In this document: positions 28,405 to 37,516 of the stretch, in pieces
Numbering within the stretch: position 1 is the stretch's first letter
How the letters are laid out: every line of letters begins with the position of its first letter
Assembly: GCA_027002875.1 (NCBI GenBank)
Contig: JALWZC010000102.1
Location: forward strand, 1-41,713
Origin: Desulfurococcales archaeon
Lineage (GTDB): Archaea; Thermoproteota; Thermoprotei_A; Sulfolobales; Desulfurococcaceae
Reading direction: 5' to 3'
DNA: 41,713 nucleotides
Translations under genes and position numbers: made by a program
Notes under the pieces: generated by a model
Seen by the model: the letters and a program-made list of their open reading frames with translations, nothing else
The model's database searches: none
Told to the model about the DNA's origin: nothing

Positions 28405-28607
28405 TTACCGCTTTAACCGTTCAAGCCAATGCTCCTCGTCCATGTCGAGCTCTTCCTCGGCTTTGTCAATATTAACTCTAAGCTTCCTGCCCCGTATTCT
28501 CAGCTTATTCCATAAATCCCTAGTTTACAATGTTATGATGCCCCCTCAATATATAGATCGAGAACCATATCCTCAACTATTCCTTGCTTCTTCCGAGCCT
28601 CCTTTAG
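28405..28607 (-). pseudogene. Possible degraded gene remnant (two coding-like fragments in different frames)
   Basis: Minus strand 28607..28533 reads LKEARKKQGIVEDMVLDLYIEGAS*; 28524..28405 reads TRDLWNKLRIRGRKLRVNIDKAEEELDMDEEHWLERLKR*. Both look protein-like but neither has an intact upstream frame. Confidence 0.4.
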
Positions 28608-28915
28608 GAATAATGATAAACACCCTGCTTATCAATCCTAACCCCAGACTGGAGTATAACTAATTGAGTAGAATAGCATAGATCGCCTAATTTGCTGCTA
28701 TAATAATCAATTCATGTTTTCGAACACTGTGCAGCCGAAACTAGTAATTTGCACCTGTAGTCTAAGAGGTTTTAAGGTTGAAGTTTTTGATCGTAGCGTG
28801 TTTTAGCGGTAGATTATAATATAACATGTTAATGATTATTTATTTTTGGATATCGTGTTTTTAATGAGTGCTACTAGTATTATTCGCCTTATAAGAATGG
28901 GCTTGGCGGTGTTTA

Positions 28916-29665
28916 TTGTTGAGTACAGATTATCCAGTTATTGTTAAGGATTTGGAGAAGGTTTACCCTGGTAATGTTCATGCTTTGAAGGGTATTAGTT
29001 TCAGTGTACGTCGTGGAGAAATATATGGTTTGATCGGGCCTAACGGTGCCGGTAAGACGACTACTCTAAGAATAATCGCGACGATACTGGAGCCTACCCG
29101 TGGTGATGCATTGGTTGAGAGTTATAGTGTCGTGGAGGAGCCGGATAGGGTTAGGAGGGTTATATCCTACCTGCCAGAGGATGCTGGTGCATACAAGTAT
29201 TTGACTGGCCTCGAGTTCCTATACTTCATAGCTGGCTTCTACACTGATGATCAGGATAGGATGGATGAAATGGTACGGGAAGCAGCGAGGATTAGTGGGC
29301 TCGGGGATAGGCTCCGAGATAAGATCAAGACTTATAGTAAGGGTATGCTCCGAAGACTACTGATCGCTAAAACACTGATGGTTAATCCCAGAGTAGCAAT
29401 ACTAGACGAGCCTACCAGCGGCTTAGACGTTATTAATGCTACAAAGGTTAGGAGGATCATTAAGAAATACGCGGAGGAGAAGGGGGTAACGGTACTTCTC
29501 AGCAGTCATAACATGCTTGAAGTAGAATATCTATGCGATAGGGTCGGAATCATACATGAGGGGAGGATCATTGCTGAGGGGCCTCCGAGGAAACTAGTCG
29601 AGGAGTACAATGCGGAGAACCTTGAGGAAGTATTCACGAAACTCGTCGGAGAAGAATTAGTCTAA
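28916..29665 (+). CDS. ABC transporter ATP-binding protein (ABC-2/NatA-like)
   Basis: 249 aa, TTG start. GLIGPNGAGKTTTLRII (Walker A), YSKGMLRRLLIAKTLMVNPRVAILDEPTSGLDV (degenerate signature plus Walker B). Confidence 0.93.
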   Translation: MLSTDYPVIVKDLEKVYPGNVHALKGISFSVRRGEIYGLIGPNGAGKTTTLRIIATILEPTRGDALVESYSVVEEPDRVRRVISYLPEDAGAYKYLTGLEFLYFIAGFYTDDQDRMDEMVREAARISGLGDRLRDKIKTYSKGMLRRLLIAKTLMVNPRVAILDEPTSGLDVINATKVRRIIKKYAEEKGVTVLLSSHNMLEVEYLCDRVGIIHEGRIIAEGPPRKLVEEYNAENLEEVFTKLVGEELV

Positions 29666-29681
29666 GGAGGGTGTTCCCGCC

Positions 29682-30986
29682 GTGAAGACTTTCAAGATCA
29701 TACTTGTAAAGGAGCTTAAGAGCATGATAAGGGATCCGAAGATCATAATTGCAATGATCATAGTACCACTAATACTAACGGGGATCATGTATGCGGTGAT
29801 GATAGGCTTCATGGGGCAGGTAGCGAGGGAGGCTGAGAAGAAGGGAGGGCTACTCGTACTTGTAGATATGGATCATGGGAACTGGACTAATACGGTAAGG
29901 GAGCTATTGAGGGAGAACGGGTACAGGTTGATTAATGCTTCAAGCCTCGATGAAGCAAGGAGAATACTGGGATCAAGTAATGCGTTAGGAGCATTAGTTA
30001 TACCGAGCGGTTTCAGCGAGAACTTATCCAGTCTTAAACCAGCCCATATAAGTGTGTACACAGTAATCCGGTCTATTAGTATACTCTCCTTTACAAGGTC
30101 TAGTAAGGTACTTGAAGCAGTATCCACGCTGTCTAGGAATCTAACACTGATAGTTACTACAAGGCACGGATTACCAAGGGGGTTTGTGGAGAAACCAGTT
30201 GATGCTAGGCTAGCAATCCTGTTGAAGAATAAACTATTGGAGACTAGGGATGTAGAAGCCGTTATCGGCGGATTGATTACTACAGTCATAATAATACCCA
30301 TCCTAGTAATGATCCTTTCCGGATTCATAGCGCAGCTCTCTGCTACCAGTATGGCTGTGGAGAAGGAGGAGAAGATGCTTGAAACACTGTTATCACTACC
30401 GCTTAGCAGGACGCAGCTTATAGCGGCGAAGATCACTGCTGCAGCGATCATAGGGTTCCTGGGAGTACTAGTTTATGGGGGATTATATATCTGGTTCTTC
30501 TCATCACTAACAACTGTTGGTTCGAGCACTAATACATCCGTTGTTACAGCAGGTATCTCAGCACTCTACAGTATCATCGGCCCCTACACTATTACCGGGT
30601 TATTCATAGCCTTGATCGGCCTAGTCCTATTCATACTGGGACTAGCAATACTCTTATCACTATTCGTCGAAGACGTTCGATCAGCCCAGATCGTGTCCGG
30701 ATACATTGTATTCCCACTAGCAATACTAGTATTCATAAGCATATTCATAGACCCGGCCTCGATGAATGAATCAACTAGGCTACTAGTAGCAGCGATACCA
30801 ATGATAAACGTAGGACTAATAATACCCTATGGATTCATAGGAGATTATTCATCGATAATAGTAGCAGTTGCTTCAAGCCTAGTCTACGCTGGAATAGTGA
30901 TATGGTTTACGGGGAGGGTAGTATCTACAGAGAAAGTATTCACTATGAGGCTATTCAAGAAGAAGTGGAGGCTCCGCCACCGATAA
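29682..30986 (+). CDS. ABC-2 family permease (NatB-like)
   Basis: 434 aa, multiple TM segments. MVLKE-like start KIILVKELKSMIRDPKIIIAMIIVPLILTGIMY, MAVEKEEKMLETLLSLPLSRTQLIAAKI. Directly follows the ATPase gene. Confidence 0.9.
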   Translation: MKTFKIILVKELKSMIRDPKIIIAMIIVPLILTGIMYAVMIGFMGQVAREAEKKGGLLVLVDMDHGNWTNTVRELLRENGYRLINASSLDEARRILGSSNALGALVIPSGFSENLSSLKPAHISVYTVIRSISILSFTRSSKVLEAVSTLSRNLTLIVTTRHGLPRGFVEKPVDARLAILLKNKLLETRDVEAVIGGLITTVIIIPILVMILSGFIAQLSATSMAVEKEEKMLETLLSLPLSRTQLIAAKITAAAIIGFLGVLVYGGLYIWFFSSLTTVGSSTNTSVVTAGISALYSIIGPYTITGLFIALIGLVLFILGLAILLSLFVEDVRSAQIVSGYIVFPLAILVFISIFIDPASMNESTRLLVAAIPMINVGLIIPYGFIGDYSSIIVAVASSLVYAGIVIWFTGRVVSTEKVFTMRLFKKKWRLRHR

Positions 30987-31019
30987 GATTCTTCTTCGGG
31001 AACCGGTGCATTCCTCACC

Positions 31020-31053
31020 CCAAGCCCTCCCCCTACTCCTCGGAAGGGCTTGG
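31020..31053. repeat. GC-rich inverted repeat/hairpin between convergent genes (terminator or small RNA candidate)
   Basis: CCAAGCCCT (31020-31028) and AGGGCTTGG (31045-31053) are perfect reverse complements with a 16-nt loop. Confidence 0.6.
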
Positions 31054-31116
31054 TCGGGCGTCCTGGCCCTCCACATCTATTAATGAGTAGAATACTAGTT
31101 GGGTATTATATTGTTC

Positions 31117-32769
31117 TTAGACTTCGCGTAGATACTTCAATGTGTTCTCCTTGCCTAGTAGGGCTAGTAGCGGCGCTGCTCTTGGCCCGCTTGGTTTTCC
31201 TAGTAGTAAGCGGTAGAAGTTGTGGTATAGTTTCCGGCGCTCCCCGGGATCCATGTCCTTGGTCGCCTCGATCATTGCTTTCTTAATCTCTTCATCACTC
31301 CACTCCGATAACTCCTCTAGTAGTCTACGCATCCTTCTAAGAACAACTCTGTGCTCCTCGGGTATCGACTCTATGATCTCCCTGCTCGGGCCCGGTAGTA
31401 GTTTGAACTTCATATTTTCCGGCGCATACTTCTCAACCCATACACTAGCCTTCTCAATTATCTCCATGATCCTCTTCAGCCCGTAGCTGGACGGGTTCTC
31501 GGGGATCAGCCCAGTGTTCTTAAGCCGTCTAACTCCTTCACTCCCCCATTTATCCCTTGGGAGGATCTGTGATAGTATTGCTAGATGAGTATAGCTAACC
31601 TGCTCCGGCGGCTCGCTCGGAGGCTTACCCTTCGGGTAGCTTAGCTCGTAGCTCCTACTCAATAATACTTTTTCCTCCTCATCCCTAGCCTCTTCTAATC
31701 CGTAATAGATCCTCTCAGCCCTATAGTATTGGCTGTAGTACTGGGGTATCTCGTATAGGCTGACTATTACTTTACGCATAGGCTGTGTTCGGAGTACTAT
31801 GAACCGGTAGATGTGTGGATGGGCTACCTCTAGCCATTCCCTTGGTGTGAAGCCTATGAATCCACTACTAGTCATGTCTAATACTCTCTTATCCCTAGTC
31901 CTCAACGCTACCCATTCATAGGGTATTCCCTCCGGTGGTTTGAAGCCGTAAACGTTTACTGTTAGGTCTACGCAGCTATCCCTCGAGCCTCCGGGTGCTG
32001 CATGGTCTTTACCGTAGGGTTCGAAGTCTACTCCTAGGCTCCACCATACTCCTACCCATTCTATTCTCCAGTTGAGTTTTCCGTTTTCTAGGGTGGAAAC
32101 TCCCCGGTTTCCACAGTTCCTACACTCATACTCAACACGATCCCCATCAATAATCCTCGTCGAAACAGTGGAATCGATCCTGCCGCACCTACTACATATT
32201 GGCTCGAAGGGTATCCATCCCTCAGGGTATGGTTTCCGGCCCCGGTACTTGTTGATCACCCTTCTAACCTTATCCCTTAACTGGAAGGTTAGCTTTGTAA
32301 ACTCCTTGAGCCTACCACGGTATAGATCCGTAGTAGTAACCTCCTCGATCAATCCATCAGTAAACTCTTTAATATAGGGGCCGAAATCCCTCCAGAAATG
32401 CTCGACCCAATTACTATGACAACCCTCCGGGTCGGGGACTTTGATCAACGGCCAACCCTTATACTTCCCAGCCTCCCCGGGATTCTTGAAAGCCTCGAGC
32501 TGTGCTTTCTTACCCTTCCAAGCATCCTGCGTGTACAGTGTAATGTACTGCTTGATCCTAAGCCCCTTCCCAGTTAAAATCCTGCGGAGAACCTCGGGAA
32601 TAATGATCTCGCCTCGAAGCCTACCAATATGCTGGAGCCCCGAAACACTCAACCCACCATTAAACACATAGACATCCTTATTTCTCTCCAGGAGTTTCTC
32701 GTAGAGCTGATCAGCTAATTCATCGATCCAGTGCTTAACCACTATAACCACCATACGGGGAACAATCAC
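31117..32769 (-). CDS. lysS: Lysyl-tRNA synthetase, class I
   Basis: 550 aa. GLQHIGRLRGEIIIPEVLRRIL (HIGH region), DPEGCHSNWVEHFW, CSRCGRID..YECRNCGNRG zinc-ribbon-like Cys pairs, WWSLGVDFEPYGKDHAAPGGSRD. The start codon may be internal to the called ORF. Confidence 0.92.
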   Translation of the reverse strand: MIVPRMVVIVVKHWIDELADQLYEKLLERNKDVYVFNGGLSVSGLQHIGRLRGEIIIPEVLRRILTGKGLRIKQYITLYTQDAWKGKKAQLEAFKNPGEAGKYKGWPLIKVPDPEGCHSNWVEHFWRDFGPYIKEFTDGLIEEVTTTDLYRGRLKEFTKLTFQLRDKVRRVINKYRGRKPYPEGWIPFEPICSRCGRIDSTVSTRIIDGDRVEYECRNCGNRGVSTLENGKLNWRIEWVGVWWSLGVDFEPYGKDHAAPGGSRDSCVDLTVNVYGFKPPEGIPYEWVALRTRDKRVLDMTSSGFIGFTPREWLEVAHPHIYRFIVLRTQPMRKVIVSLYEIPQYYSQYYRAERIYYGLEEARDEEEKVLLSRSYELSYPKGKPPSEPPEQVSYTHLAILSQILPRDKWGSEGVRRLKNTGLIPENPSSYGLKRIMEIIEKASVWVEKYAPENMKFKLLPGPSREIIESIPEEHRVVLRRMRRLLEELSEWSDEEIKKAMIEATKDMDPGERRKLYHNFYRLLLGKPSGPRAAPLLALLGKENTLKYLREV

Positions 32770-32895
32770 TGGTTATAATCCGGGTAAACCAGTATTTAAC
32801 AATATACTGGTTATCCTGAAGGCAGTATTCATGTTAAATACTAGTTCTGACATGATATAAAACATGTCCTAAGTTTATGTGGAGCGTGCTCCGTA

Positions 32896-33273
32896 TTGAG
32901 GACGTATTTATCAATGGAGACAGCATATATCAGGCCCTTCACGAGGGATTTTATCCTTGGAATCATCAAGAAATACGCAGAGACCGCTATGGAATACATT
33001 GGCGAGGTTGAGCAAAACTGGCGGGACGCGGGTATATACTTCGGCTTAGTAATTAATGGATCCTTTGATGATTATTATATAGGCTTATGGATTGAAATGA
33101 ATGATTTAAAAAGGGTTTTGGATATTCTGAAAGGTATTTCGGAGAAGATAGGTGTCAATGAACTGCTTAGAGATAAACACATGGAATACCTATCTATAGA
33201 TTCCCCTTTAACGACTCTTAAGAGAAAGCTCAACAGTAAACTAGTAGTGCTTGGGAGGGGGTTAGATAGGTAG
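32896..33273 (+). CDS. Hypothetical protein
   Basis: 125 aa ORF, TTG start, directly followed by the next ORF with a one-nucleotide overlap. No family recognised. Confidence 0.55.
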   Translation: MRTYLSMETAYIRPFTRDFILGIIKKYAETAMEYIGEVEQNWRDAGIYFGLVINGSFDDYYIGLWIEMNDLKRVLDILKGISEKIGVNELLRDKHMEYLSIDSPLTTLKRKLNSKLVVLGRGLDR

Positions 33274-33806
33274 TGGCTACGGGAGTGTTTATCGTCTTAA
33301 CCCTCTATTACTATACTACTAGTATTGCAGGAGTTTTCTCGAATTTAGTATCATTATATGTTATGATCAGGATCATAGGTCCAGCTATTGGATTTGTAAT
33401 AGGTTTAATTTTTGTTATTAAATACTATAAGGATGCGAGTCTATTCTTTATTTTAATGACTATATCCTTCTGGACGTCTATGGGTGCGGCTATTGGGTTA
33501 ATAATTTTCCTAGCAATTTACTTCGTACCAAGCATACCATTACCCGGTATCAACCCGGTATACTTGCTCACTGCTATGCTGATCATAGCTGGTGTAACCG
33601 GTCCCCTATCCCTTTGGGACCTATACAGAAGGCTAAAGGAAAGCGAGGAAAGCGAGAACATTCCATTAGATAAAGTTGAGGAGGGGGAGGAGGCTATACA
33701 CGTTATGCAGATTGGTGATGAACCCTCAGAGCTGCCGCCGGATGAAAGGGGAGAAGTCGAGGAGGAAAGCGGAGATGGGGGTTCTAATAGTGGGAATAAT
33801 GATTAA
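33273..33806 (+). CDS. Hypothetical membrane protein with acidic C-terminal tail
   Basis: 177 aa, about 4 hydrophobic segments, then an E/D-rich tail (EEGEEAIHVMQIGDEPSELPPDERGEVEEESGDGG). Confidence 0.6.
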   Translation: MATGVFIVLTLYYYTTSIAGVFSNLVSLYVMIRIIGPAIGFVIGLIFVIKYYKDASLFFILMTISFWTSMGAAIGLIIFLAIYFVPSIPLPGINPVYLLTAMLIIAGVTGPLSLWDLYRRLKESEESENIPLDKVEEGEEAIHVMQIGDEPSELPPDERGEVEEESGDGGSNSGNND

Positions 33807-33882
33807 TAACTAGACTCTATTTTAATCCATAATATAACATGTTTACCTTTACGCATAGTAGTGTTTGAATGGTGTTGTCTAA

Positions 33883-36795
33883 ATGAGTAGCAGGCAAAAC
33901 TTCCTGGAATGGCTTCGAGGAATAGAAGCTAAATGGCAGGCTGAATGGCGTAGGAGTCGTTTATTTGAGCCAGTTGTTGATCCCGGTAGGCTTGTTTACT
34001 TTATAACAGTCCCCTACCCCTATACTAATGGTCCCCTACATATTGGGCATGGCCGGACTTATACTATTGGAGACATCGTCGCCCGTTACAAGAGGATGCG
34101 CGGGTACAACGTGCTGTTCCCAATGGCTTTCCACGTAACTGGTACGCCGATAATAGCTGTTTCGGAGAGGATTAGGAGGGGGGAGGAGAAGATCATTGAT
34201 CGTTACAGGAAGTATGTATCAATATACGTCAAGGACCCAAAGGAGATCGATAGGGTTATAGAGTCCTTCAAAGACCCCTTAAACTTAGCAGTATTCTTCG
34301 CTGAGAGGATACACTCAGACTTCGACGCGTTAGGATACAGTATTGATTGGAGGAGGAGATTCCACACAGCAGAGAAAATCTATAATGCATTTGTAACCTG
34401 GCAGTTCCTAAGGTTAAAGGAGAAGGGGTTAATCACGCGGGGAGACCACATAGTAACCTACTGCCTACTACATAAGCAGCCTGAGGGAGAGGATGATATT
34501 CAGGATGCAGACGTTAACCCCGTCGAGATACTCGAGTTCACCGCGGTCAAGTTCGAACTACTAGATGAGCCCGGTACAAGCCTTGTAGCTGCAACCCTCC
34601 GCCCCGAGACACTCTTCGGAGCAACGAACCTATGGGTTCACCCCGACGCGGATTACGTGCTTGTTGAATGGCGTGGTGAAAAAATCATAGTCTCCAGGGA
34701 AGCCCTTGTTAAGCTGGAGCATCAGCATCCGGACGATGAATTCAGGGTTATACGGGAGTTTAAAGGCTCCGTGTTAATAGGTAGGACAGCTGTTTCACCC
34801 CTCGGGCATAAATTACTTGTGCTACCAGCGTTCTTTGTAGACCCCGACAATGCTACGGGGATCGTTTACAGCGAGCCCAGCGATGCACCCTACGACTACG
34901 TAGCACTAGTGTGGATTAAGAAGCACCCCGAAATACTAGAGAAATACGGCGTAGACCCAGAGATCGTTAAGAAGATTGAGCCTGTTAAGATAATAGATGT
35001 ACCCGGCGTAAAGGGCCACCATGCCGGCAGTGTAGTTGAGGAAATGGGTATCGAGGATCCCCTCGACCCTAGGCTTGTAGAGGCTACTAAGAGGGTTTAC
35101 AAGGAACAATACTATAAGGGAGTAATGATCGTCGATGACCCGGAGTTTAAGGGGCTACCTGTAAGGGAGGCTAAGGAAAAGATAAAGGAGAAGCTTGCAG
35201 AGATGGGTAAAGCCTTCCCATTCTACGAGTTAAACCGTAAAGCCTACTGCCGGGCGGGGGGCAAGATTATTGCTGCGAGGATTAAGGGGCAGTGGTTCCT
35301 AGACTATAGTGTTCCTTGGTGGAAGGAGAAGACAAGAAGGTATGTTGAGGAGAAACTAGTGATCCTTCCGAAGAAGTATAAGAAGGCGATGCTAGACGCG
35401 ATCGACTGGCTCGAGAAGAGGCCCTGCGCGCGTAAGAGGGGGCTGGGTACTAGGCTACCCTTCGATCCGGAATGGATTATTGAGAGCCTAAGCGATTCAA
35501 CGATCTATATGGCTTTCTACACGATAGCCCACATTATCCGTAGGGAGGGTATTAGGGGTGAACAGCTAGTTCCGGAAGTATTCGACTACGTATTCTATGG
35601 GAAAGGTGATCCCGTTAAACTATCCGAGGAAACAGGTATCCCGGTGGAAGTACTCGAGGAGATGAGGAGGGAGTTCACCTACTGGTACCCGGTTGATCAG
35701 AGGCATACGGGTATAGCGCATATAAGCAATCACTTATCCTTCTTCGTCTACCACCACGTAGCCCTGTTCCCCGAGAAGTACTGGCCGAAAATGATCACGC
35801 TTAACGAGATGGTTATACGGGAAGGAGCGAAGATGAGTAAAAGCAAGGGAAACGTTATACTCCTAAGAGATATTGTTGAGAAGTATAGTGCAGATCTATA
35901 CAGATTATACATTGCTGGAAGCGCGAACCTAGACGCAGTACTAGACTGGAGGGAGAAGTATGTTGCAATGGCTAGCGAAGCACTACGCAGGTTTACAGCG
36001 CTAGTGGAGAAAGCAATCGCTAACGAGTGTGGTGAGATTAGGCCTGTAAGGCTCATCGATAAATGGTTCTACTCGAGATTCAATAGGATAGTAAGGGATG
36101 CAACCAACCACCTCGAGAACATGGAGATCAGGGACTACGTGCAGAAGAGCTTCTATGGAGTAATGAATATATTAGACCATTACAGGGACCGTACAAGCGT
36201 CGGGGAAGCATCCTGTATGCTGAGACAAGTAGTGGATAAGTGGATCAGGATGGTAGCACCGCTAATACCACACCTAGCCGAGGAACTATGGAGCAGGATG
36301 GGTGGTGAGGGATTCGTGTCAGTTGCGGATTGGCCACTGCCGGATGAATCATTAATTGATGAGAAAGCAGAAGTACTCGAGGATTCGATTACGAGGTTTA
36401 TCGACGATGTTAAAAATGTTCTCGGAGTATTAAAGGAGAAGCCGTCAAGGATCACGATCATAATAGCCTCTCCATGGAAGTATGAAGCATTAAAACTAGC
36501 AGCGGAGGGCAGGGGGCTTAGGGAGATCATTAATGTTATCAGGGAGAAGTATGCTTTAAAGGGTAGGGAGAAGGAAATCGCTAACCTGGTGAATAACTAC
36601 CGTAGATCACCTCTCAGCGGCGTAGAAATAGTCGAGCCAGACGACGAATACGAAGCCTTCAGGGAGGCACTACCCTATATTGAGAAGAAGACTGGGCTAA
36701 AGCCAGCACTACTCTGGGAGGAGGAAGCAAGGGCTAAGGGGCTAGTTAAGGCTTCTAAGGCTTCACCTCTAAAACCGGCCTTTTACATTGAGTAA
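33883..36795 (+). CDS. leuS: Leucyl-tRNA synthetase (archaeal/eukaryotic type)
   Basis: 970 aa. PYPYTNGPLHIGHGRTYTIGDIVARYKRMRGYNVLFPMAFHVTGTP (HIGH), TLRPETLFGATNLWV (CP1), GAKMSKSKGNVILLRDI (KMSKS). Confidence 0.96.
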   Translation: MSSRQNFLEWLRGIEAKWQAEWRRSRLFEPVVDPGRLVYFITVPYPYTNGPLHIGHGRTYTIGDIVARYKRMRGYNVLFPMAFHVTGTPIIAVSERIRRGEEKIIDRYRKYVSIYVKDPKEIDRVIESFKDPLNLAVFFAERIHSDFDALGYSIDWRRRFHTAEKIYNAFVTWQFLRLKEKGLITRGDHIVTYCLLHKQPEGEDDIQDADVNPVEILEFTAVKFELLDEPGTSLVAATLRPETLFGATNLWVHPDADYVLVEWRGEKIIVSREALVKLEHQHPDDEFRVIREFKGSVLIGRTAVSPLGHKLLVLPAFFVDPDNATGIVYSEPSDAPYDYVALVWIKKHPEILEKYGVDPEIVKKIEPVKIIDVPGVKGHHAGSVVEEMGIEDPLDPRLVEATKRVYKEQYYKGVMIVDDPEFKGLPVREAKEKIKEKLAEMGKAFPFYELNRKAYCRAGGKIIAARIKGQWFLDYSVPWWKEKTRRYVEEKLVILPKKYKKAMLDAIDWLEKRPCARKRGLGTRLPFDPEWIIESLSDSTIYMAFYTIAHIIRREGIRGEQLVPEVFDYVFYGKGDPVKLSEETGIPVEVLEEMRREFTYWYPVDQRHTGIAHISNHLSFFVYHHVALFPEKYWPKMITLNEMVIREGAKMSKSKGNVILLRDIVEKYSADLYRLYIAGSANLDAVLDWREKYVAMASEALRRFTALVEKAIANECGEIRPVRLIDKWFYSRFNRIVRDATNHLENMEIRDYVQKSFYGVMNILDHYRDRTSVGEASCMLRQVVDKWIRMVAPLIPHLAEELWSRMGGEGFVSVADWPLPDESLIDEKAEVLEDSITRFIDDVKNVLGVLKEKPSRITIIIASPWKYEALKLAAEGRGLREIINVIREKYALKGREKEIANLVNNYRRSPLSGVEIVEPDDEYEAFREALPYIEKKTGLKPALLWEEEARAKGLVKASKASPLKPAFYIE

Positions 36796-36868
36796 CCAGT
36801 TTTCCAAGCTTGTCTTCATATTCTTTGAAGGGTAGGGTTTATCAGTTATAACGCTGATATAATTATAC

Positions 36869-37417
36869 ATGGCCCGGGATAAGACGCGTATTAGATACGT
36901 AGACTGGAAGACTCTTCATAGACTAGCTGCAGAGCTAGCTAAGAAAATCCACCTTGACGATTATAAGCCTAATATCGTCTACGCAGTATTAAAGGGAGGA
37001 TTAATACCTGCAAGGATAATAGGAGACCTCCTCGGAGTCGAAGAGATCGGTGTGTTAGGGGTTAAATTCTACTACTCACCCGGGATGAAGAGGCATAAAC
37101 CAGTACTAACAATACCGCCAACACCCCCACCTAGGAGGGATCATAGAATTCTAGTCATCGATGACATTATAGATTCCGGGAAAACTATGCAATTAGTGAT
37201 AGATGAAATAAACCGATACGATGTAGAGGTTTTCAGAACAGCGTCCATATACTACAAGCCTTGGAGCATCTATAAGCCCGACTACTACATTGAAGAAACA
37301 AGGGATTGGGTAATCTACCCGTGGGAGCTTGGGGAATCGCTTAGAAAAGGTATAATAATTAAAGACTTAGATGATGCGACTATTGATATACTCGACATGG
37401 TAGAGTCTATAATATAA
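36869..37417 (+). CDS. Phosphoribosyltransferase (purine/xanthine-guanine PRTase-like)
   Basis: 182 aa. IVYAVLKGGLIPARIIGDLL, PRPP motif HRILVIDDIIDSGKTMQLV, IYYKPWSIYKPDYYIEETRDWVIYPWE. Confidence 0.87.
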   Translation: MARDKTRIRYVDWKTLHRLAAELAKKIHLDDYKPNIVYAVLKGGLIPARIIGDLLGVEEIGVLGVKFYYSPGMKRHKPVLTIPPTPPPRRDHRILVIDDIIDSGKTMQLVIDEINRYDVEVFRTASIYYKPWSIYKPDYYIEETRDWVIYPWELGESLRKGIIIKDLDDATIDILDMVESII

Positions 37418-37446
37418 TGAGAATTTCTCCGCTATATTATACTTCA

Positions 37447-37512
37447 TTGCACCGATAAGGTTAAGTATATAGGAAGGCTAAATAACACCGATAGAAGCCT
37501 TTTTCGGTGCAA
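37447..37512. promoter_or_regulatory. Operator-like array: inverted repeat TTGCACCGA...TCGGTGCAA plus direct repeat CACCGATA flanking a TATA-like element
   Basis: TTGCACCGA at 37447-37455, its exact reverse complement TCGGTGCAA at 37504-37512, CACCGATA at 37450-37457 and 37486-37493, TATA-like taagtatatagg between them. Confidence 0.7.
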
Positions 37513-37516
37513 TAAA

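Noticed and set aside
28442-28663. 73-aa plus-strand ORF in the spacer before the ABC-2 genes
   Set aside because: The minus strand there looks more coding-like (possible remnant), so this ORF is probably its shadow.
29873-30451. Minus-strand 192-aa ORF inside the ABC-2 permease
   Set aside because: Antisense shadow of the permease; the plus-strand product is clearly supported.
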